A program made the position numbers and the translations under genes. 64,000 nt of DNA, taken from contig NZ_LQBP01000011.1 of NCBI RefSeq assembly GCF_001507545.1, forward strand, positions 1 through 64,000. The letters are read 5' to 3'. This document shows, one piece after another, positions 29,687 to 41,395 of the stretch. How positions within the stretch are numbered: the first letter of the stretch is position 1; the number at the start of each line of letters is the position of its first letter. The notes under the pieces are model-generated. The model was not told where the DNA came from. It made no database searches and saw only the letters and a program-made list of their open reading frames with translations. The stretch is from Ruegeria profundi (GTDB lineage: Bacteria > Pseudomonadota > Alphaproteobacteria > Rhodobacterales > Rhodobacteraceae).

Positions 29687-30087
29687 GGCGGGCCTCCGTC
29701 TTTTCCGAAGGCTTCAAGGAGAACCTGGCGCATGTCCTGAACGGCGGCGCAGGCTTTCCGAAGATCGCCTTCTGTTTCCGGATGTACTGGAAGGGTGCCC
29801 GTGTTTACGGCACGCGCCATCTGATTGAGGTTTGACGAAAGCCGTGACTGCCCGAGAGCTGCCAGGACTTGCGCTATCGCCCGATGGTCTTTGACAGGAG
29901 CTGCATGCCTGCGTCTGACCTTCGGCAGTTCGCGGTCGAATAGGACGCACTTGATGTACGTGCCGAGAGGCACGCCATTCGCGGCTGTTTCCAGCTTGGC
30001 GCGCTCGTCAAACGTAAGCCGAAGCGAGAAGGGCGCTTCGCGCTTGCTCTGCTTGCTTTTGGTGTTGAATTCGGTTCTCGCAGGCAT
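29683..30087 (-). CDS. mobC: relaxosome accessory protein MobC
   Basis: 134 residues from ATG 30087. The basic N-terminus and RLTFDERAKLETAA give a ribbon-helix-helix-like start. The later ALGQSRLSSNLNQMARAVNTG is the MobC-type signature. MobC proteins bind near oriT and help the relaxase open the strands. The gene overlaps the relaxase by 4 bp and lies directly next to the hairpin proposed as oriT. Confidence 0.85.
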   Translation of the reverse strand: MPARTEFNTKSKQSKREAPFSLRLTFDERAKLETAANGVPLGTYIKCVLFDRELPKVRRRHAAPVKDHRAIAQVLAALGQSRLSSNLNQMARAVNTGTLPVHPETEGDLRKACAAVQDMRQVLLEAFGKDGGPP

Positions 30088-30155
30088 ATCGGGAACACTC
30101 CCCGACTTGCGCGGAAACGGCTGAAGTTTTATTTATTTCAGTCGGTTGATCCGTA

Positions 30156-30175
30156 TCGCAGGTCGTATTCTGCGA
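30156..30175. other. candidate oriT hairpin
   Basis: TCGCAG (30156-30161) and CTGCGA (30170-30175) flank an 8-base loop, 68 bp upstream of mobC. Inverted repeats in this place, upstream of a mobC-relaxase pair, commonly mark the nick region. The nick site itself cannot be named from sequence. Confidence 0.45.
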
Positions 30176-30200
30176 CGAGTGAGACGCGTCGGTTGCGAGC

Positions 30201-30332
30201 CCCCGCAACCAACGCTTCGCAGTCACTTTCGGTGACTGTTGAGAGGCGTTCAGATCGCTTCCCCGCAACCAACGCTTCGCAGTCATCGGCTGCACCGGAT
30301 GAGGAGCGTTTAGATCGCCCTCCCGCAACCAA
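30201..30332. repeat. tandem attP-like units ending in attR
   Basis: The core CCCGCAACCAA occurs at exact 60-bp steps (blocks at 30201, 30261 and 30321). The first two copies are followed by AACGCTTCGCAGTCA, which is the inside arm of attL with two changes. The second and third are preceded by GAGaGgCGTTcAGATCG-like right arms. The first two therefore look like joined ends (attP) and the last is the true attR next to native flank. On the minus strand the units read CEALVAG, as does the integrase C-terminus. Confidence 0.75.
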
Positions 30333-30340
30333 GAAAACAA

Positions 30341-30373
30341 GGCCTCTGAGCGCTACACGATCGAGGCCTTTTT
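30341..30373 (+). terminator. displaced native terminator of the tRNA-fMet gene
   Basis: GGCCTC (30341-30346) and GAGGCC (30363-30368) followed by TTTTT form a factor-independent terminator 8 bp after the attR core. In the ancestral chromosome this would have followed the tRNA 3' end directly. Confidence 0.8.
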
Positions 30374-30839
30374 CTTTGTGTCCGACACGTGTCGGTATTG
30401 CAATCCATCTTGAGAACTCCACTCATCAGGTGAATTTAGGGTATTCAGAACCCACACCACCCTTTTTGATGTAAGCGTTGCATCTGACCCCCAAATTGGC
30501 GTCTTCCGGCATAGGCATCTAAAGCCTATATTGGCGCCACGCGCCAATACGGAAACTCATATTTGTGTCCTTACGGCCCACAGCCGACACTGTTCGCTTG
30601 AGCGTGCCGCTCTGCAGCATTCCGCAAAGCGGCCCCACCCTCAATCACAGTTTCGTTGCTTTCAACTCTTCGGCCCGACAATAGGCCAATCTATTTTTGC
30701 TAAGCTGGAGCTCGCCGCGCTCTCAAATACGGCTAAGCAAGCACTGAAAGTATCACTACAACCTTGTAGGGTAGCAAAGATTTGATGCTCTTCTTAATCT
30801 GGACAGCCCTCCGATTGGGGTCTTCTGAATGTGTCGAGT
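30374..30839. other. 466-bp stretch with no gene recognised
   Basis: Short frames exist, but none has a start, length or composition that supports a gene. It is host sequence just outside the island. Confidence 0.5.
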
Positions 30840-31372
30840 TCACTTGCCGCGTTTCTTCTGCCACTCAATCAATTCGAGTATTGGTGCATTCTCCTGACCT
30901 TCTGGGATGATTGGATCTATGCTTGGGGAAACTGCCATGCCATCAGGATCATTGAGTCCGATGGTCCAAGCTTCCCTTATCACAACCTCGCGTTTCAGAA
31001 TCGACAGATCAAAGTGGAAGTCAGGTGGCCTTCCTTCGTCGGATAGGGTCACTGGCACTAAGGCATACCTCTGAGATGCAGCAAATGCTTTGCCAAAATT
31101 CTCTAGGTTTCGTGGGTCAGGGTTCTCCATGGTCTTCATTTTTGAAGTCACGAAGATGCGATCAAGCACTTTGAATTGCGCTTTGTCGATATTTGAACTC
31201 ACTGCCAACGTGTAGGCGTTGGGGTTCGACTTTTCGACTCTGGTTAATATCACAATGCGAATTTTCTCAGTTGCATCTTCTCGCCCGATATCGGAAATCC
31301 AGTTCTCAAAGATGCGCCGTCCGGCTTCGCCGTTCCTAAATAGCAGGCCCAAGAAGGGTGGTGCGTTCGGTA
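30840..31372 (-). pseudogene. 3' fragment of an unknown gene cut by an IS
   Basis: The minus-strand frame is protein-like (IRIVILTRVEKSNPNAYTLA, DEGRPPDFHFDLSILK) and ends at a stop at 30840-30842. Upstream it runs straight into the left end of the insertion sequence at 31373, without a start. The 5' part is missing: the sequence on the far side of the IS is a transposase remnant, not this gene. The product family is not recognised. Confidence 0.6.
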
Positions 31373-31427
31373 TGTCTTTGCCCCCTAAAATTGGGCCACT
31401 ACTTTGGCCGAGAAGGGGGAACAAGGG

Positions 31428-31715
31428 ATGGCTCGGAAGCGATACTCGGACGAAGACATTCTAAAGCTGCTGCGTGAGATTGAACTGAAGCTGGCAGAGG
31501 GCGACGATGTTCGGACAGCCTGTCGTGGTGTCGGTGTCAGCGATGCGACCTACTACAATTGGCGGCGTCGGTTCGGTGGCATGGGCAAGTCGCAACTGTC
31601 GGAGTTGCGCAGCCTGGAGAAAGAAAATACCCGGCTGAAGAAGATCGTGGCCGAACTGGAACTGGACAAGCTGATCCTCAAAGAAAGTCTGAACTACCTA
31701 AAACCGAGGGCCTGA
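31428..31715 (+). CDS. IS3-family transposase OrfA
   Basis: 95 residues from ATG 31428 (MARKRYSDEDILKLLREIEL) behind AAGGG. A helix-turn-helix (RTACRGVGVSDATYYNWRRRFGGM) is followed by a leucine-zipper segment (ELRSLEKENTRLKKIVAEL) that lets OrfA and OrfAB multimerise. The stop at 31713-31715 overlaps the orfB frame. Intact. Confidence 0.9.
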   Translation: MARKRYSDEDILKLLREIELKLAEGDDVRTACRGVGVSDATYYNWRRRFGGMGKSQLSELRSLEKENTRLKKIVAELELDKLILKESLNYLKPRA

Positions 31716-32557
31716 CGACGAGCCAACTTCGTCAGGCCGTCATTCATGCTCGCCAGAAGCTCGGCACATCAGAGCGTCGCACCTGCAAGGTGGTCGACCT
31801 TGCACGCAGTTCCATGCAATACCAGGCCGTAGAGAAGAACGATGATGCTCTTCGACTGGCCATGATCCGTCTGGCCAAGAGCTATGGCCGGTATGGCTAC
31901 CGTAAGGTGGCGCAGCTACTTCGGGTCGAGGGCTGGTGTGTCAATCACAAGAAGGTAGAACGGCTGTGGCGGGAGGAAGGTTTGCAACTCCCGCAGCGGC
32001 ACAAGAAGAAGCGTCGCCTGTACCACAAGGACAGCTCGATCATTCGACTCCGACCGACGCATCCTAACCATGTCTGGAGCGTCGATTTCGTTCACGACAA
32101 GCTGAGCAATGGGCGGAGCTACAAGATGCTCACGGTTTTGGATGAATACACCCGCCAGGCGCTCGCAGTGGAAGTTCGGACCCGCATGGGTTCTGAAGAT
32201 GTGCTGGAGGTTCTCTACGGGCTGTTCCTGCGCCACGGAAAGCCTGATTTCGTTCGAAGCGATAACGGCCCAGAGTTCTCTTCACGGGCAACCCAGAGTT
32301 GGCTCGAGAAGGTCGGTGTGAACCCGATCCGGATCTACCCGGGCTCTCCCTGGGAGAACGGATACAACGAGAGGTTCAATGGAACGCTCCGCCGCGAGGT
32401 TCTCAATTCCGAATGGTTCACAACGACCAAGCAGGCACAGATCGTGATCAATTGCTGGCTCAGGCAATACAACCACACCCGACCGCATCAGGCCCTCAAC
32501 ATGCGCCCACCAGTCCCCGAAACTCTAGTCCGAGATGGCCCAGAACACGGGGGCTAG
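31700..32557 (+). CDS. IS3-family transposase OrfB (DDE), by -1 frameshift
   Basis: The frame is joined to orfA near CTAAAAC (31698-31704), a run of four A where a -1 slip puts ribosomes into orfB. The product has the DDE core: WSVDFVHDKL (first Asp), FVRSDNGPEF (second Asp), and WENGYNERFNGTLRREVLN with the final Glu. It ends with the family tail RPHQALNMRPP. Complete, so the element may still be active. The exact start of the separate OrfB is uncertain. Confidence 0.85.
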   Translation, partial: KTEGLTTSQLRQAVIHARQKLGTSERRTCKVVDLARSSMQYQAVEKNDDALRLAMIRLAKSYGRYGYRKVAQLLRVEGWCVNHKKVERLWREEGLQLPQRHKKKRRLYHKDSSIIRLRPTHPNHVWSVDFVHDKLSNGRSYKMLTVLDEYTRQALAVEVRTRMGSEDVLEVLYGLFLRHGKPDFVRSDNGPEFSSRATQSWLEKVGVNPIRIYPGSPWENGYNERFNGTLRREVLNSEWFTTTKQAQIVINCWLRQYNHTRPHQALNMRPPVPETLVRDGPEHGG

Positions 32558-32560
32558 ACA

Positions 32561-32892
32561 GTTTCTCATCGGTGTATTTGACCGTCAACTCGCGGGGCGT
32601 CAGGCCCTCATGATCCAGCGCAAATTCAACGCAGTCTCTGCGGATGCCATTCTGGATACGTTTCCACACCGACCTCGGACGGGGAGAGTGATCAGCAAGC
32701 GCGTCGATACCACCGTCAGCCCAATGTGCATACCGATCGTAAGGTGCTTTCGGGAACTTCGATCATTGCCTGTCGGGCGGTGCCACCAGCCAGCCGGCTC
32801 TTTCCAGCCTCAAGGAATTCCTTCGACCAGGAATAATACAGGCTCTTGGCAATGACCTCCCGGCAGCAAAGTGCAGCGATGCTCTCCTCGCC
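32561..32892 (-). pseudogene. remnant of a second IS3-family transposase
   Basis: Read on the minus strand from 32892, one frame gives ESIAALC-REVIAKSLYYSWSKEF and LEAGKSRLAGGTARQAM, an OrfA-type piece. After an internal loss and frame change another gives APYDRYAHWADGGIDALADH, then RDCVEFALDHEGLTPREL and KYTDEK, an OrfB-type piece. It stops exactly at the end of the intact IS. This older element was deleted internally and then truncated by the newer one. Confidence 0.75.
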
Positions 32893-33156
32893 AGAACAAG
32901 CCGCTATGGGTGATAAAAACTTATCTACTCCAAGCGTTTGCCGCTTACTGGTAGTTTATCGTGGGATTTCGGGAAGAAACGGCCAAGCTTATCTATCTTA
33001 TCGTCGGTCAACGGATGTAAGTCACCCTTGCGGTCGCTCTACGTCACGCTGCGATGCCGCATGACGGGTCAGAGCTGCCTATTCAACCGATCGACGCGAC
33101 TCGCTCATCGAAGTTTTCAGCGGGTGAGAAACAAGTCACGATCATGACTGGATCGA

Positions 33157-33975
33157 TCACTCTTCCGCTTGTGACACGGCCTTCTGGTAGAGATGCCATG
33201 TGGTGTGGCCAAGGATCGGCAGGGTGAAGATCAGGCCCAGGAACGCAGGAACCAGCGACAACAGCATGGTGACCGAGATAATTGCTGCCCAAGTCAGCAT
33301 CACGCCTGGGTTCTCCGTGACGGTGCGAATGGATGTAATCATAGCCGAAATGAAATCGATGTCCCGGTCAAGAAGCAGGGGCATCGCGATTACAGTCACC
33401 GTGAACAGGACAGCCGATAAAAACGCGCCTGAGCAGGTGCCAATTGCAAGAAAGGTCCAACCTTCTGGGGTGAAGAATACGGTGTTCAAAAACCCGCTGA
33501 AATCCGAGAAGGATGCATCCTGCAGTATGATCGCCAACCACAGCCGGATCTGGTACATCCACACCCAGAAAACGAACAGGGTGACAAAGGCCATCCAGCC
33601 CATTTCGCGCTTGCGTTGATTAATCATGACAGTCAGGATTTCGGACCATCCGAAGTTTTCATTCTTTTGCAATCGACGGGACATTTCATAAAGCCCGGCT
33701 GCAGCGAAAGGCGCGACCAGTGGAAAGCCTATTATGGCGGGAATGATCATCCAGATCTTGCCAAGCCATACCAAGCTCCAAACAAACAGGATCCCGAAAA
33801 CGGCATAGAACAGGCCGAAGAAACCGCTCATAAACGGACGAGCCAAAAAGTCGGAGAACCCGGCCTTCAGCGACGCGGTGATATCACCCCTAGTCACCTT
33901 GTTGACCTTGGGAATGGCCTGTCGTTGCGGCATCGGATCGTCCGGTGGTGTGGAACCTGCGGTCTTGGATGTCAT
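33157..33975 (-). CDS. DUF2189 integral membrane protein
   Basis: 272 residues from ATG 33975 behind GGGAGGAG. After a polar N-terminus (PQRQAIPKVNKVTRGDITASL) come six hydrophobic segments, including FGLFYAVFGILFVWSLVWL, IIPAIIGFPLVAPFAAAGL and AIISVTMLLSLVPAFLGLIF. The order matches the DUF2189 family, common in alphaproteobacteria but without a known role. It stands alone, with a perfect 16-bp palindrome about 90 bp upstream. Confidence 0.8.
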   Translation of the reverse strand: MTSKTAGSTPPDDPMPQRQAIPKVNKVTRGDITASLKAGFSDFLARPFMSGFFGLFYAVFGILFVWSLVWLGKIWMIIPAIIGFPLVAPFAAAGLYEMSRRLQKNENFGWSEILTVMINQRKREMGWMAFVTLFVFWVWMYQIRLWLAIILQDASFSDFSGFLNTVFFTPEGWTFLAIGTCSGAFLSAVLFTVTVIAMPLLLDRDIDFISAMITSIRTVTENPGVMLTWAAIISVTMLLSLVPAFLGLIFTLPILGHTTWHLYQKAVSQAEE

Positions 33976-34065
33976 GGCATACTCCTCCCGAGGCAGGGCG
34001 CTCTGCTGGTCCGTTTGCGAGAAAGCCCGGCGGTGAAACAGACATCCCTCCTCTGAACTCAAGTT

Positions 34066-34081
34066 TGCCTCAGCTGAGGCA
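34066..34081. promoter_or_regulatory. perfect 16-bp palindrome upstream of the DUF2189 gene
   Basis: TGCCTCAGCTGAGGCA reads the same on both strands, with no loop, as expected for a dimeric regulator's site. It lies about 90 bp before the start codon. No regulator is adjacent. Confidence 0.4.
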
Positions 34082-34263
34082 TTTCGGCAACGAGGGAGTA
34101 TCGCAGCCAAGCCCGCAACGCCGAAAGGGAACCCTGATTAGGCTTCGGCGCTCTACAATCGCTGAAAGCGATGAGGTGAGTAAGGTGCTTTTGCGGATGA
34201 TGGCTGTTCCGAGGCCGTGGTCATGACGCGGATAGGTTTCGGGGCGCATGGAAAGACAAAAGG

Positions 34264-34433
34264 ATGAAAGCCCGAACTGTCGGTCGAACGCAGCGCAAGC
34301 TGCCTGATAAACGTGGTAAGACCGAGATCATGTTAGGCACGCTCAATGATTGGAGACACGTCGCAACCCGCTTTGATAGATGTCCAAGGTCTTTCACTCA
34401 GCCGGCGCACTCGCTGCGACCGTCATCCAGTAG
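34264..34433 (+). pseudogene. IS5-type transposase C-terminal remnant
   Basis: The frame gives KTEIMLGTLNDWRHVATRFDRCPRSF, the typical end of IS5-family DDE transposases. After a frame change it continues ALAATVIQ and a stop (34431-34433), matching the usual family tail. The N-terminal catalytic part is gone and no clear inverted repeats remain. The region 33976-34263 before it holds no gene. Confidence 0.7.
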
Positions 34434-34449
34434 TTATAAGTCACTAGCT

Positions 34450-35438
34450 TTAAAAGCGAATTCCCCGCCGCTGAGATGGAACCAAGCTGTCCGGGCGCGC
34501 CGCAACGCTATTTCGAGCGATTTCTGCAAAACCCGGATCGTTCACAATCCAGTGGCGCAAAGTCTTTGCGATGGCTTCCCGTGTTTGGCGTGGCCCGTGC
34601 AAATAGTGAATCATCATTGCCTGGAAGATTGCGTCTTGGCTTTCGGCGCTTAGGTGGGACGCGGCCGAGACTGCTGCGCTTACTTTATTCACGCCGTCCA
34701 GTCCGTCCCTTTCAATGATTGCGGTTGCATAGGCGCCAAGCAATCTATCCTGCGCGTGGGTCAGAGAACGTTCAAACCCTTGAAGCAGAAACTGTCCAGC
34801 GGCCTCAGAGTCGCTAAAGCCAAGGGTGAGTATCTTAGCAGGTTTAAGGTACATCTCACGAGGATTGGAAAAGCTGCCCAACAGTGTTTGTGTGTCTGAA
34901 CTGGTGTCCAGAGTTTGCAGAATACTATACGGAGCCTGGTCAAGCTCGGTCAGGGCCATGTTTCGTATTGAAGGCTCTTTGTGGCTGAGAAGCGATCCGA
35001 AGAACTGGTAGCGGCTGACGCGCTGAGTTGACCACGCCTCAAGATTCGAAAGGATATGCTGGAAAACCTGCCTGTTCGATGTGTCGATATAGGCCAAGCG
35101 CGCCCAATTTCCGGTCTCGGCGTTTTTTGCGAACAAGACCCTGCCGTCCAAATTGCTGCCAAGTTTTCTGCGTGTTGTACTGTCCACAAGAAACGGTATC
35201 TCTGCCTCGGTCAAATCTCCCTTGATCGCCTCGGAGGCTTTGTACTGAAAGGGCATGTCAGGGTCAGTTGTGGCCAGTACCACCACTGCTCCATCCATCA
35301 GAGAGCTCACCACGCTTTCACGTGCCGACACTGCATGAAAACCGCATGGCATCGCCGCCATAGGCAGGAATGTCAGGGTGCAGCTTAACAGCACGGTTGA
35401 AACACAAGGTCTTATCATCTGATCAAGCCTGAAAAACA
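34450..35438 (-). CDS. secreted protein of unknown function, about 329 aa
   Basis: The best start is ATG 35438 (MFFRLDQMIRPCVSTVL) or ATG 35417; neither has a strong ribosome site. The signal peptide continues LSCTLTFLPMAAMPCGFHA, with cleavage near residue 35-40. The mature part begins with a beta-rich domain (DGAVVVLATTDPDMPFQYKA) and then shows repeated helical pairs (IRNMALTELDQAPY; LLQGFERSLTHAQDRLLGAY; AIIERDGLDGV), like a helical-repeat protein. Periplasmic or extracellular. Family not recognised. Confidence 0.65.
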
Positions 35439-35493
35439 TGCGGAATATTCTAACATGCTTTCGTGGCCTAGCGTGATCAATTTGTTCGGCCGC

Positions 35494-35517
35494 CGTGCAC
35501 CAGACAAGTGGTGCACG
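35494..35517. other. perfect 9-bp stem palindrome
   Basis: CGTGCACCA (35494-35502) and TGGTGCACG (35509-35517) flank a 6-base loop between the glutathione transferase stop and the next gene's start. It is not followed by a T-run on either strand. It may be an operator or an RNA hairpin. Confidence 0.4.
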
Positions 35518-35632
35518 GGCGTGGTCGATCGCCAGACAGACGTGCATTGACGTTAGCCGCAGTCGGCCCACCAATGTAGTAAGGTCTGTCCGGCTATTCG
35601 TTTAAGTCGATGATTGAATTTGTGACTATCGG

Positions 35633-36352
35633 TCAATCCTTTCTGACATCACCGGCAAACCGCGCCGCGTTTTCCTTGGCAAAGGCGCTGGCATCGGCAT
35701 TTGCGTCCCAAAAATGCGGGTTTGCCTTGGGAATGGTCAGTGCCTTTTGTATAGATGGGCGCGTGTCAATGCGTTCGAACCAGGCCTGAAGGTGAGGTAA
35801 GCCATCAACACTTGTGCGTGCCCAGACATAGGCGCGTGCCCACGGATAAACCATCATATCCGCGATCGTGTATTCCCCGGCGGCCAGCCATTCGCGACCT
35901 TCCAGATGCGTGTTCAGAACCTCAAGCAGGCGTCGCGATTCGTCGACATAGCGTTTGATTGAGAACGGTTCCTCATGTCCGTTGGGGGCCGCGATGTGCT
36001 GAAAATACATGGCCTGACCCATCATCGGACCGACATGGCCAACCTGAAAAAACATCCACTGCATCACCTCGGACCTTTTGACCGGGTCCGCGGGAAGGAA
36101 CGCCCCGTATTTCTTAGCCAGGTGCCAAAGGATTGCGCCGCTTTCAAAAATTGCACGCCCCTCGGCCCGGTCCTCAATCACCGGGATTTTGCCGTTTGGG
36201 TTGAGTTTCAGATAGTCCGGCGTTTTCTGTTCCTGTTTCGAGAAATCGATAGAGGTCAGATCGTAGGGAATGCCAGCCTCTTCAAGGAAGATAACCGGCT
36301 TGTATCCGTTCATGGTGGCCGCGGTATATAGGTGGATATCAGGCCGGGACAT
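35633..36352 (-). CDS. glutathione S-transferase family protein
   Basis: 239 residues. The N-terminal thioredoxin-fold domain reads IHLYTAATMNGYKPVIFLEE, then NPNGKIPVIED (cis-Pro) and FESGAILWHLAKKYG, which binds glutathione. The helical C-terminal domain has the conserved YTIADMMVYPWARAY motif. It resembles the YghU/YfcG-like group, whose members act as disulphide reductases or peroxidases. It overlaps the upstream reductase gene by 14 bp, and the pair is divergent from an HxlR regulator, pointing to a response to electrophiles or quinones. Confidence 0.88.
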   Translation of the reverse strand: MSRPDIHLYTAATMNGYKPVIFLEEAGIPYDLTSIDFSKQEQKTPDYLKLNPNGKIPVIEDRAEGRAIFESGAILWHLAKKYGAFLPADPVKRSEVMQWMFFQVGHVGPMMGQAMYFQHIAAPNGHEEPFSIKRYVDESRRLLEVLNTHLEGREWLAAGEYTIADMMVYPWARAYVWARTSVDGLPHLQAWFERIDTRPSIQKALTIPKANPHFWDANADASAFAKENAARFAGDVRKD

Positions 36353-36947
36353 AAGCGACCTCCGGGAAAACAGAGTTCAGGTGGGCATCGAACCGTTTGA
36401 AATCCGCTTCGATCTCGGGGTTTTTCATGACATCAAACGCGGCGAAGGTTGGTAACTGCTCCATGGCAAAGAATTTAGCGTTCAGATGAGCCGGGCGCAG
36501 CAGGTCATCGACGCTGCCGCCTTGAAAGAAGGGTTCTGACGGGTCATTGAACGCTTCTTTTGGTGCGTTGAATGTCACGGACAACATGTACTTGGTGCCC
36601 TTGAGTGTTCCGCCCATCCCATAATTCGCTTTTGGCGCCTCGGTCGTGCGGCCATCGCCAGCACATAAACGCCCATCCATTCCGGCGGTATAGACATCGT
36701 CCATGTACTTTTTGAACACCCACGGTGTTCCCATCCAATTCACCGGAAACTGCATGATGATCACATCGGCCCAAACATGCGACGCAACCTCGGCTTCGAC
36801 GTCATAGCCATCTGAAATGGTTGTCAGTCGCACTTCGTTTCCTTTTGCGGCCATGGCCTCTTGCGCCCTTTGCGCAAAGCTTGCGTTTAGCCTGCCAGGG
36901 GCAAATTCATAGGGCTGCGTACCGTTGATGATCAGAATGTTGCTCAT
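36339..36947 (-). CDS. mdaB: MdaB-like NAD(P)H quinone reductase (flavodoxin fold)
   Basis: 202 residues from ATG 36947 behind GAGGT; an upstream in-frame TTG is less likely. The flavodoxin-like fold starts ILIINGTQPYEFAPGRLN, the FMN phosphate loop of the MdaB/NQO group. IIMQFPVNWMGTPWVFKKYMDDV is the signature second loop. It would reduce quinones by two electrons and avoid radical formation. Cotranscribed with the glutathione transferase. Confidence 0.85.
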   Translation of the reverse strand: MSNILIINGTQPYEFAPGRLNASFAQRAQEAMAAKGNEVRLTTISDGYDVEAEVASHVWADVIIMQFPVNWMGTPWVFKKYMDDVYTAGMDGRLCAGDGRTTEAPKANYGMGGTLKGTKYMLSVTFNAPKEAFNDPSEPFFQGGSVDDLLRPAHLNAKFFAMEQLPTFAAFDVMKNPEIEADFKRFDAHLNSVFPEVAYVPA

Positions 36948-37079
36948 GTCTGAAACCTCGTTCAATTGACTGATTGACGCTTGACTTGAAGCGGCTTGAA
37001 GGGAAAGTTGTGTTTCCTGAGATGGAAAAGCAACCAGTATACTTTTTGTAACCTGCCTTTATACCTACGGAGGTGCGCA

Positions 37080-37451
37080 ATGCGGGCGCGGGTCGAAGAT
37101 GATACCAAGGGACGAAGACAGGTTTATGAAGCCTGTACAGAGCCTTGTGCGATTGAGCGTGGTATGCGGATCATCGGCGGAAAATGGACGGGATCAATCT
37201 TGTGGCACCTAAAGGACGGTCCTGTACGATTTAACGATTTGTCCCGAATGGTGGGCGGTGCCAGTAAAAAGATGATAGCCGAACGTCTGCGCCAGCTTGA
37301 GGCGCAAGGTTTGGTGCGGCGTGAGGTGATGGATACTGCGCCAATCTCAGTCCACTACGAGATAACCAAGAGGGGACGCACCGCGCTTGGATTTTTGGAC
37401 GCATTGCGTGAGTGGAGTGAGAGTCTGCCGCAGCATAACTCCGATGCCTGA
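37080..37451 (+). CDS. HxlR-family transcriptional regulator
   Basis: 123 residues from ATG 37080 behind GGAGGTG. A winged helix with the family pattern CAIERGMRIIGGKWTGSILW, then FNDLSRMVGGASKKMIAERLRQLE, and a C-terminal dimer helix. Many HxlR proteins sense aldehydes or quinones through an N-terminal Cys; here Cys20 and Cys24 flank EP in CTEPC. The gene is divergent from the reductase/transferase pair, and AGTATACT (37036-37043) in the shared 132-bp region is a possible half of its operator. It likely controls that pair. Confidence 0.85.
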   Translation: MRARVEDDTKGRRQVYEACTEPCAIERGMRIIGGKWTGSILWHLKDGPVRFNDLSRMVGGASKKMIAERLRQLEAQGLVRREVMDTAPISVHYEITKRGRTALGFLDALREWSESLPQHNSDA

Positions 37452-37576
37452 CCCACGTGTCTGTCCAAGGTGCGATTGGGGCAGAAGACCGTAAGGCGCA
37501 TTGCCTTTTATTCAGGATTTGATCACCCGGACGCGTCGTACGCCAAACATGTGATCACAGGACAAAAGCCGCAAAG

Positions 37577-37602
37577 CGAGAAGCGCCAGCCCGCGCTTCT
37601 CG
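37577..37602 (-). terminator. terminator of the nrdHIEF operon
   Basis: CGAGAAGCGC (37577-37586) and GCGCTTCTCG (37593-37602) form a 10-bp perfect stem with a 6-base loop, 15 bp after the nrdF stop. On the minus strand it is followed by CTTTGCGGCTTTTG, a loose T-rich tail. It could also stop the converging HxlR transcript. Confidence 0.8.
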
Positions 37603-37616
37603 TTTGCCGCCGGGGT

Positions 37617-40704
<3,088 letters not shown>

Positions 40705-40723
<19 letters not shown>

Positions 40724-41130
40724 AGGTGTCTCCCTAGTTTCTCAAGCCCTGCGCGCACGCGGGCGATGTCGGTTTCGGTGCCGGCCAGCTCAAAGGAATA
40801 AAGCAGTGGCACGTTGCATTTCTGGGCGATGATGCGACCGGCGAGGGCATAGGTCGCACCGAAATTTCGGTTCCCGGCGCCGATAACCCCAGCGATCCCG
40901 GCGCGCCTGTCCGGATCGTTCAGGAACCCAATGACCTGTTTCGGCACCGCGCCGCGCCCTTGGCCATCTGCGTAGGTCGGGCAGATCAGAACATACGGGT
41001 GCGAGGGGCGTGGCATCTGGTTCATCTGCATCGGAATGCGCAAAGCAGGAAGGCCCAGTCGCGTGACAAAGCGATGGGTATTTCCCGATTTCGATGAAAA
41101 ATAGACCAGCGCCGGGCTCGGCGCCGCCAC
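40705..41130 (-). CDS. nrdI: NrdI flavodoxin-like activator of NrdF
   Basis: 141 residues. [12 protein letters not shown] near the N-terminus is the FMN-binding loop of Nrd[20 protein letters not shown] is the family's second flavin loop. NrdI supplies the oxidant for assembly of the manganese-tyrosyl radical cofactor in NrdF. It starts 3 bp after the nrdH stop. Confidence 0.92.
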
Positions 41131-41133
41131 GGA

Positions 41134-41355
41134 TCAGGCCAGCTGAGCGATCATGTCAGGCCGAAACCCGGACCAGTGATCGTTTCCGGCGACAACAACA
41201 GGAGCTTGACGATATCCCAGCTCGGTCACGTGGGTCATGGCGCTGTCATCCTGCGTCAGGTCAACCACGTCATATGTAATACCTTTTGCATCCAGCGCGC
41301 GGGTGGTGGCGGTACATTGCACGCATGCGGGTTTTGAATACACGGTAATGCTCAT
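41134..41355 (-). CDS. nrdH: NrdH glutaredoxin-like reductant
   Basis: 73 residues from ATG 41355 (MSITVYSKPACVQCTATTRAL) behind GAGGACAG. The redox motif is CVQC (residues 11-14), with GYRQAPVVV and DHWSGFRPD as the thioredoxin-like cis-Pro and the NrdH-specific end. An in-frame ATG at 41394 would add 13 residues. First gene of the operon, downstream of the cobalamin riboswitch. Confidence 0.92.
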   Translation of the reverse strand: MSITVYSKPACVQCTATTRALDAKGITYDVVDLTQDDSAMTHVTELGYRQAPVVVAGNDHWSGFRPDMIAQLA

Positions 41356-41395
41356 CTGTCCTCTGTCCTTTTCGTCAAAAGCCGAGGACGCCATC

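Larger units (their letters stand above)
31373..32560 (+). mobile_element. IS3-family insertion sequence, 1188 bp
   Basis: Ends are imperfect inverted repeats: TGTCT..CCCCCTAAAATTGGGCCA from 31373, and TGGCCCAGAACACGGGGG..AGACA to 32560. It carries overlapping orfA and orfB with the order and frameshift of IS3 elements. The four bases outside each end differ (GGTA and GTTT), so no target duplication is seen, which suggests deletion or recombination after insertion. Both ends abut broken genes. Confidence 0.85.

Noticed and set aside
30320-30340. Second tRNA at the right end
   Set aside because: Only the last bases of the tRNA 3' end are present; no cloverleaf can be formed.
30138-30422. 94-residue minus-strand frame with repeated CEALVAG
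   Set aside because: The repetition comes from the 60-bp attachment units. It is better explained as integrase-end scars than as a gene.
30531-30785. 84-residue plus-strand frame outside the island
   Set aside because: No start signal, and composition like intergenic repeats.
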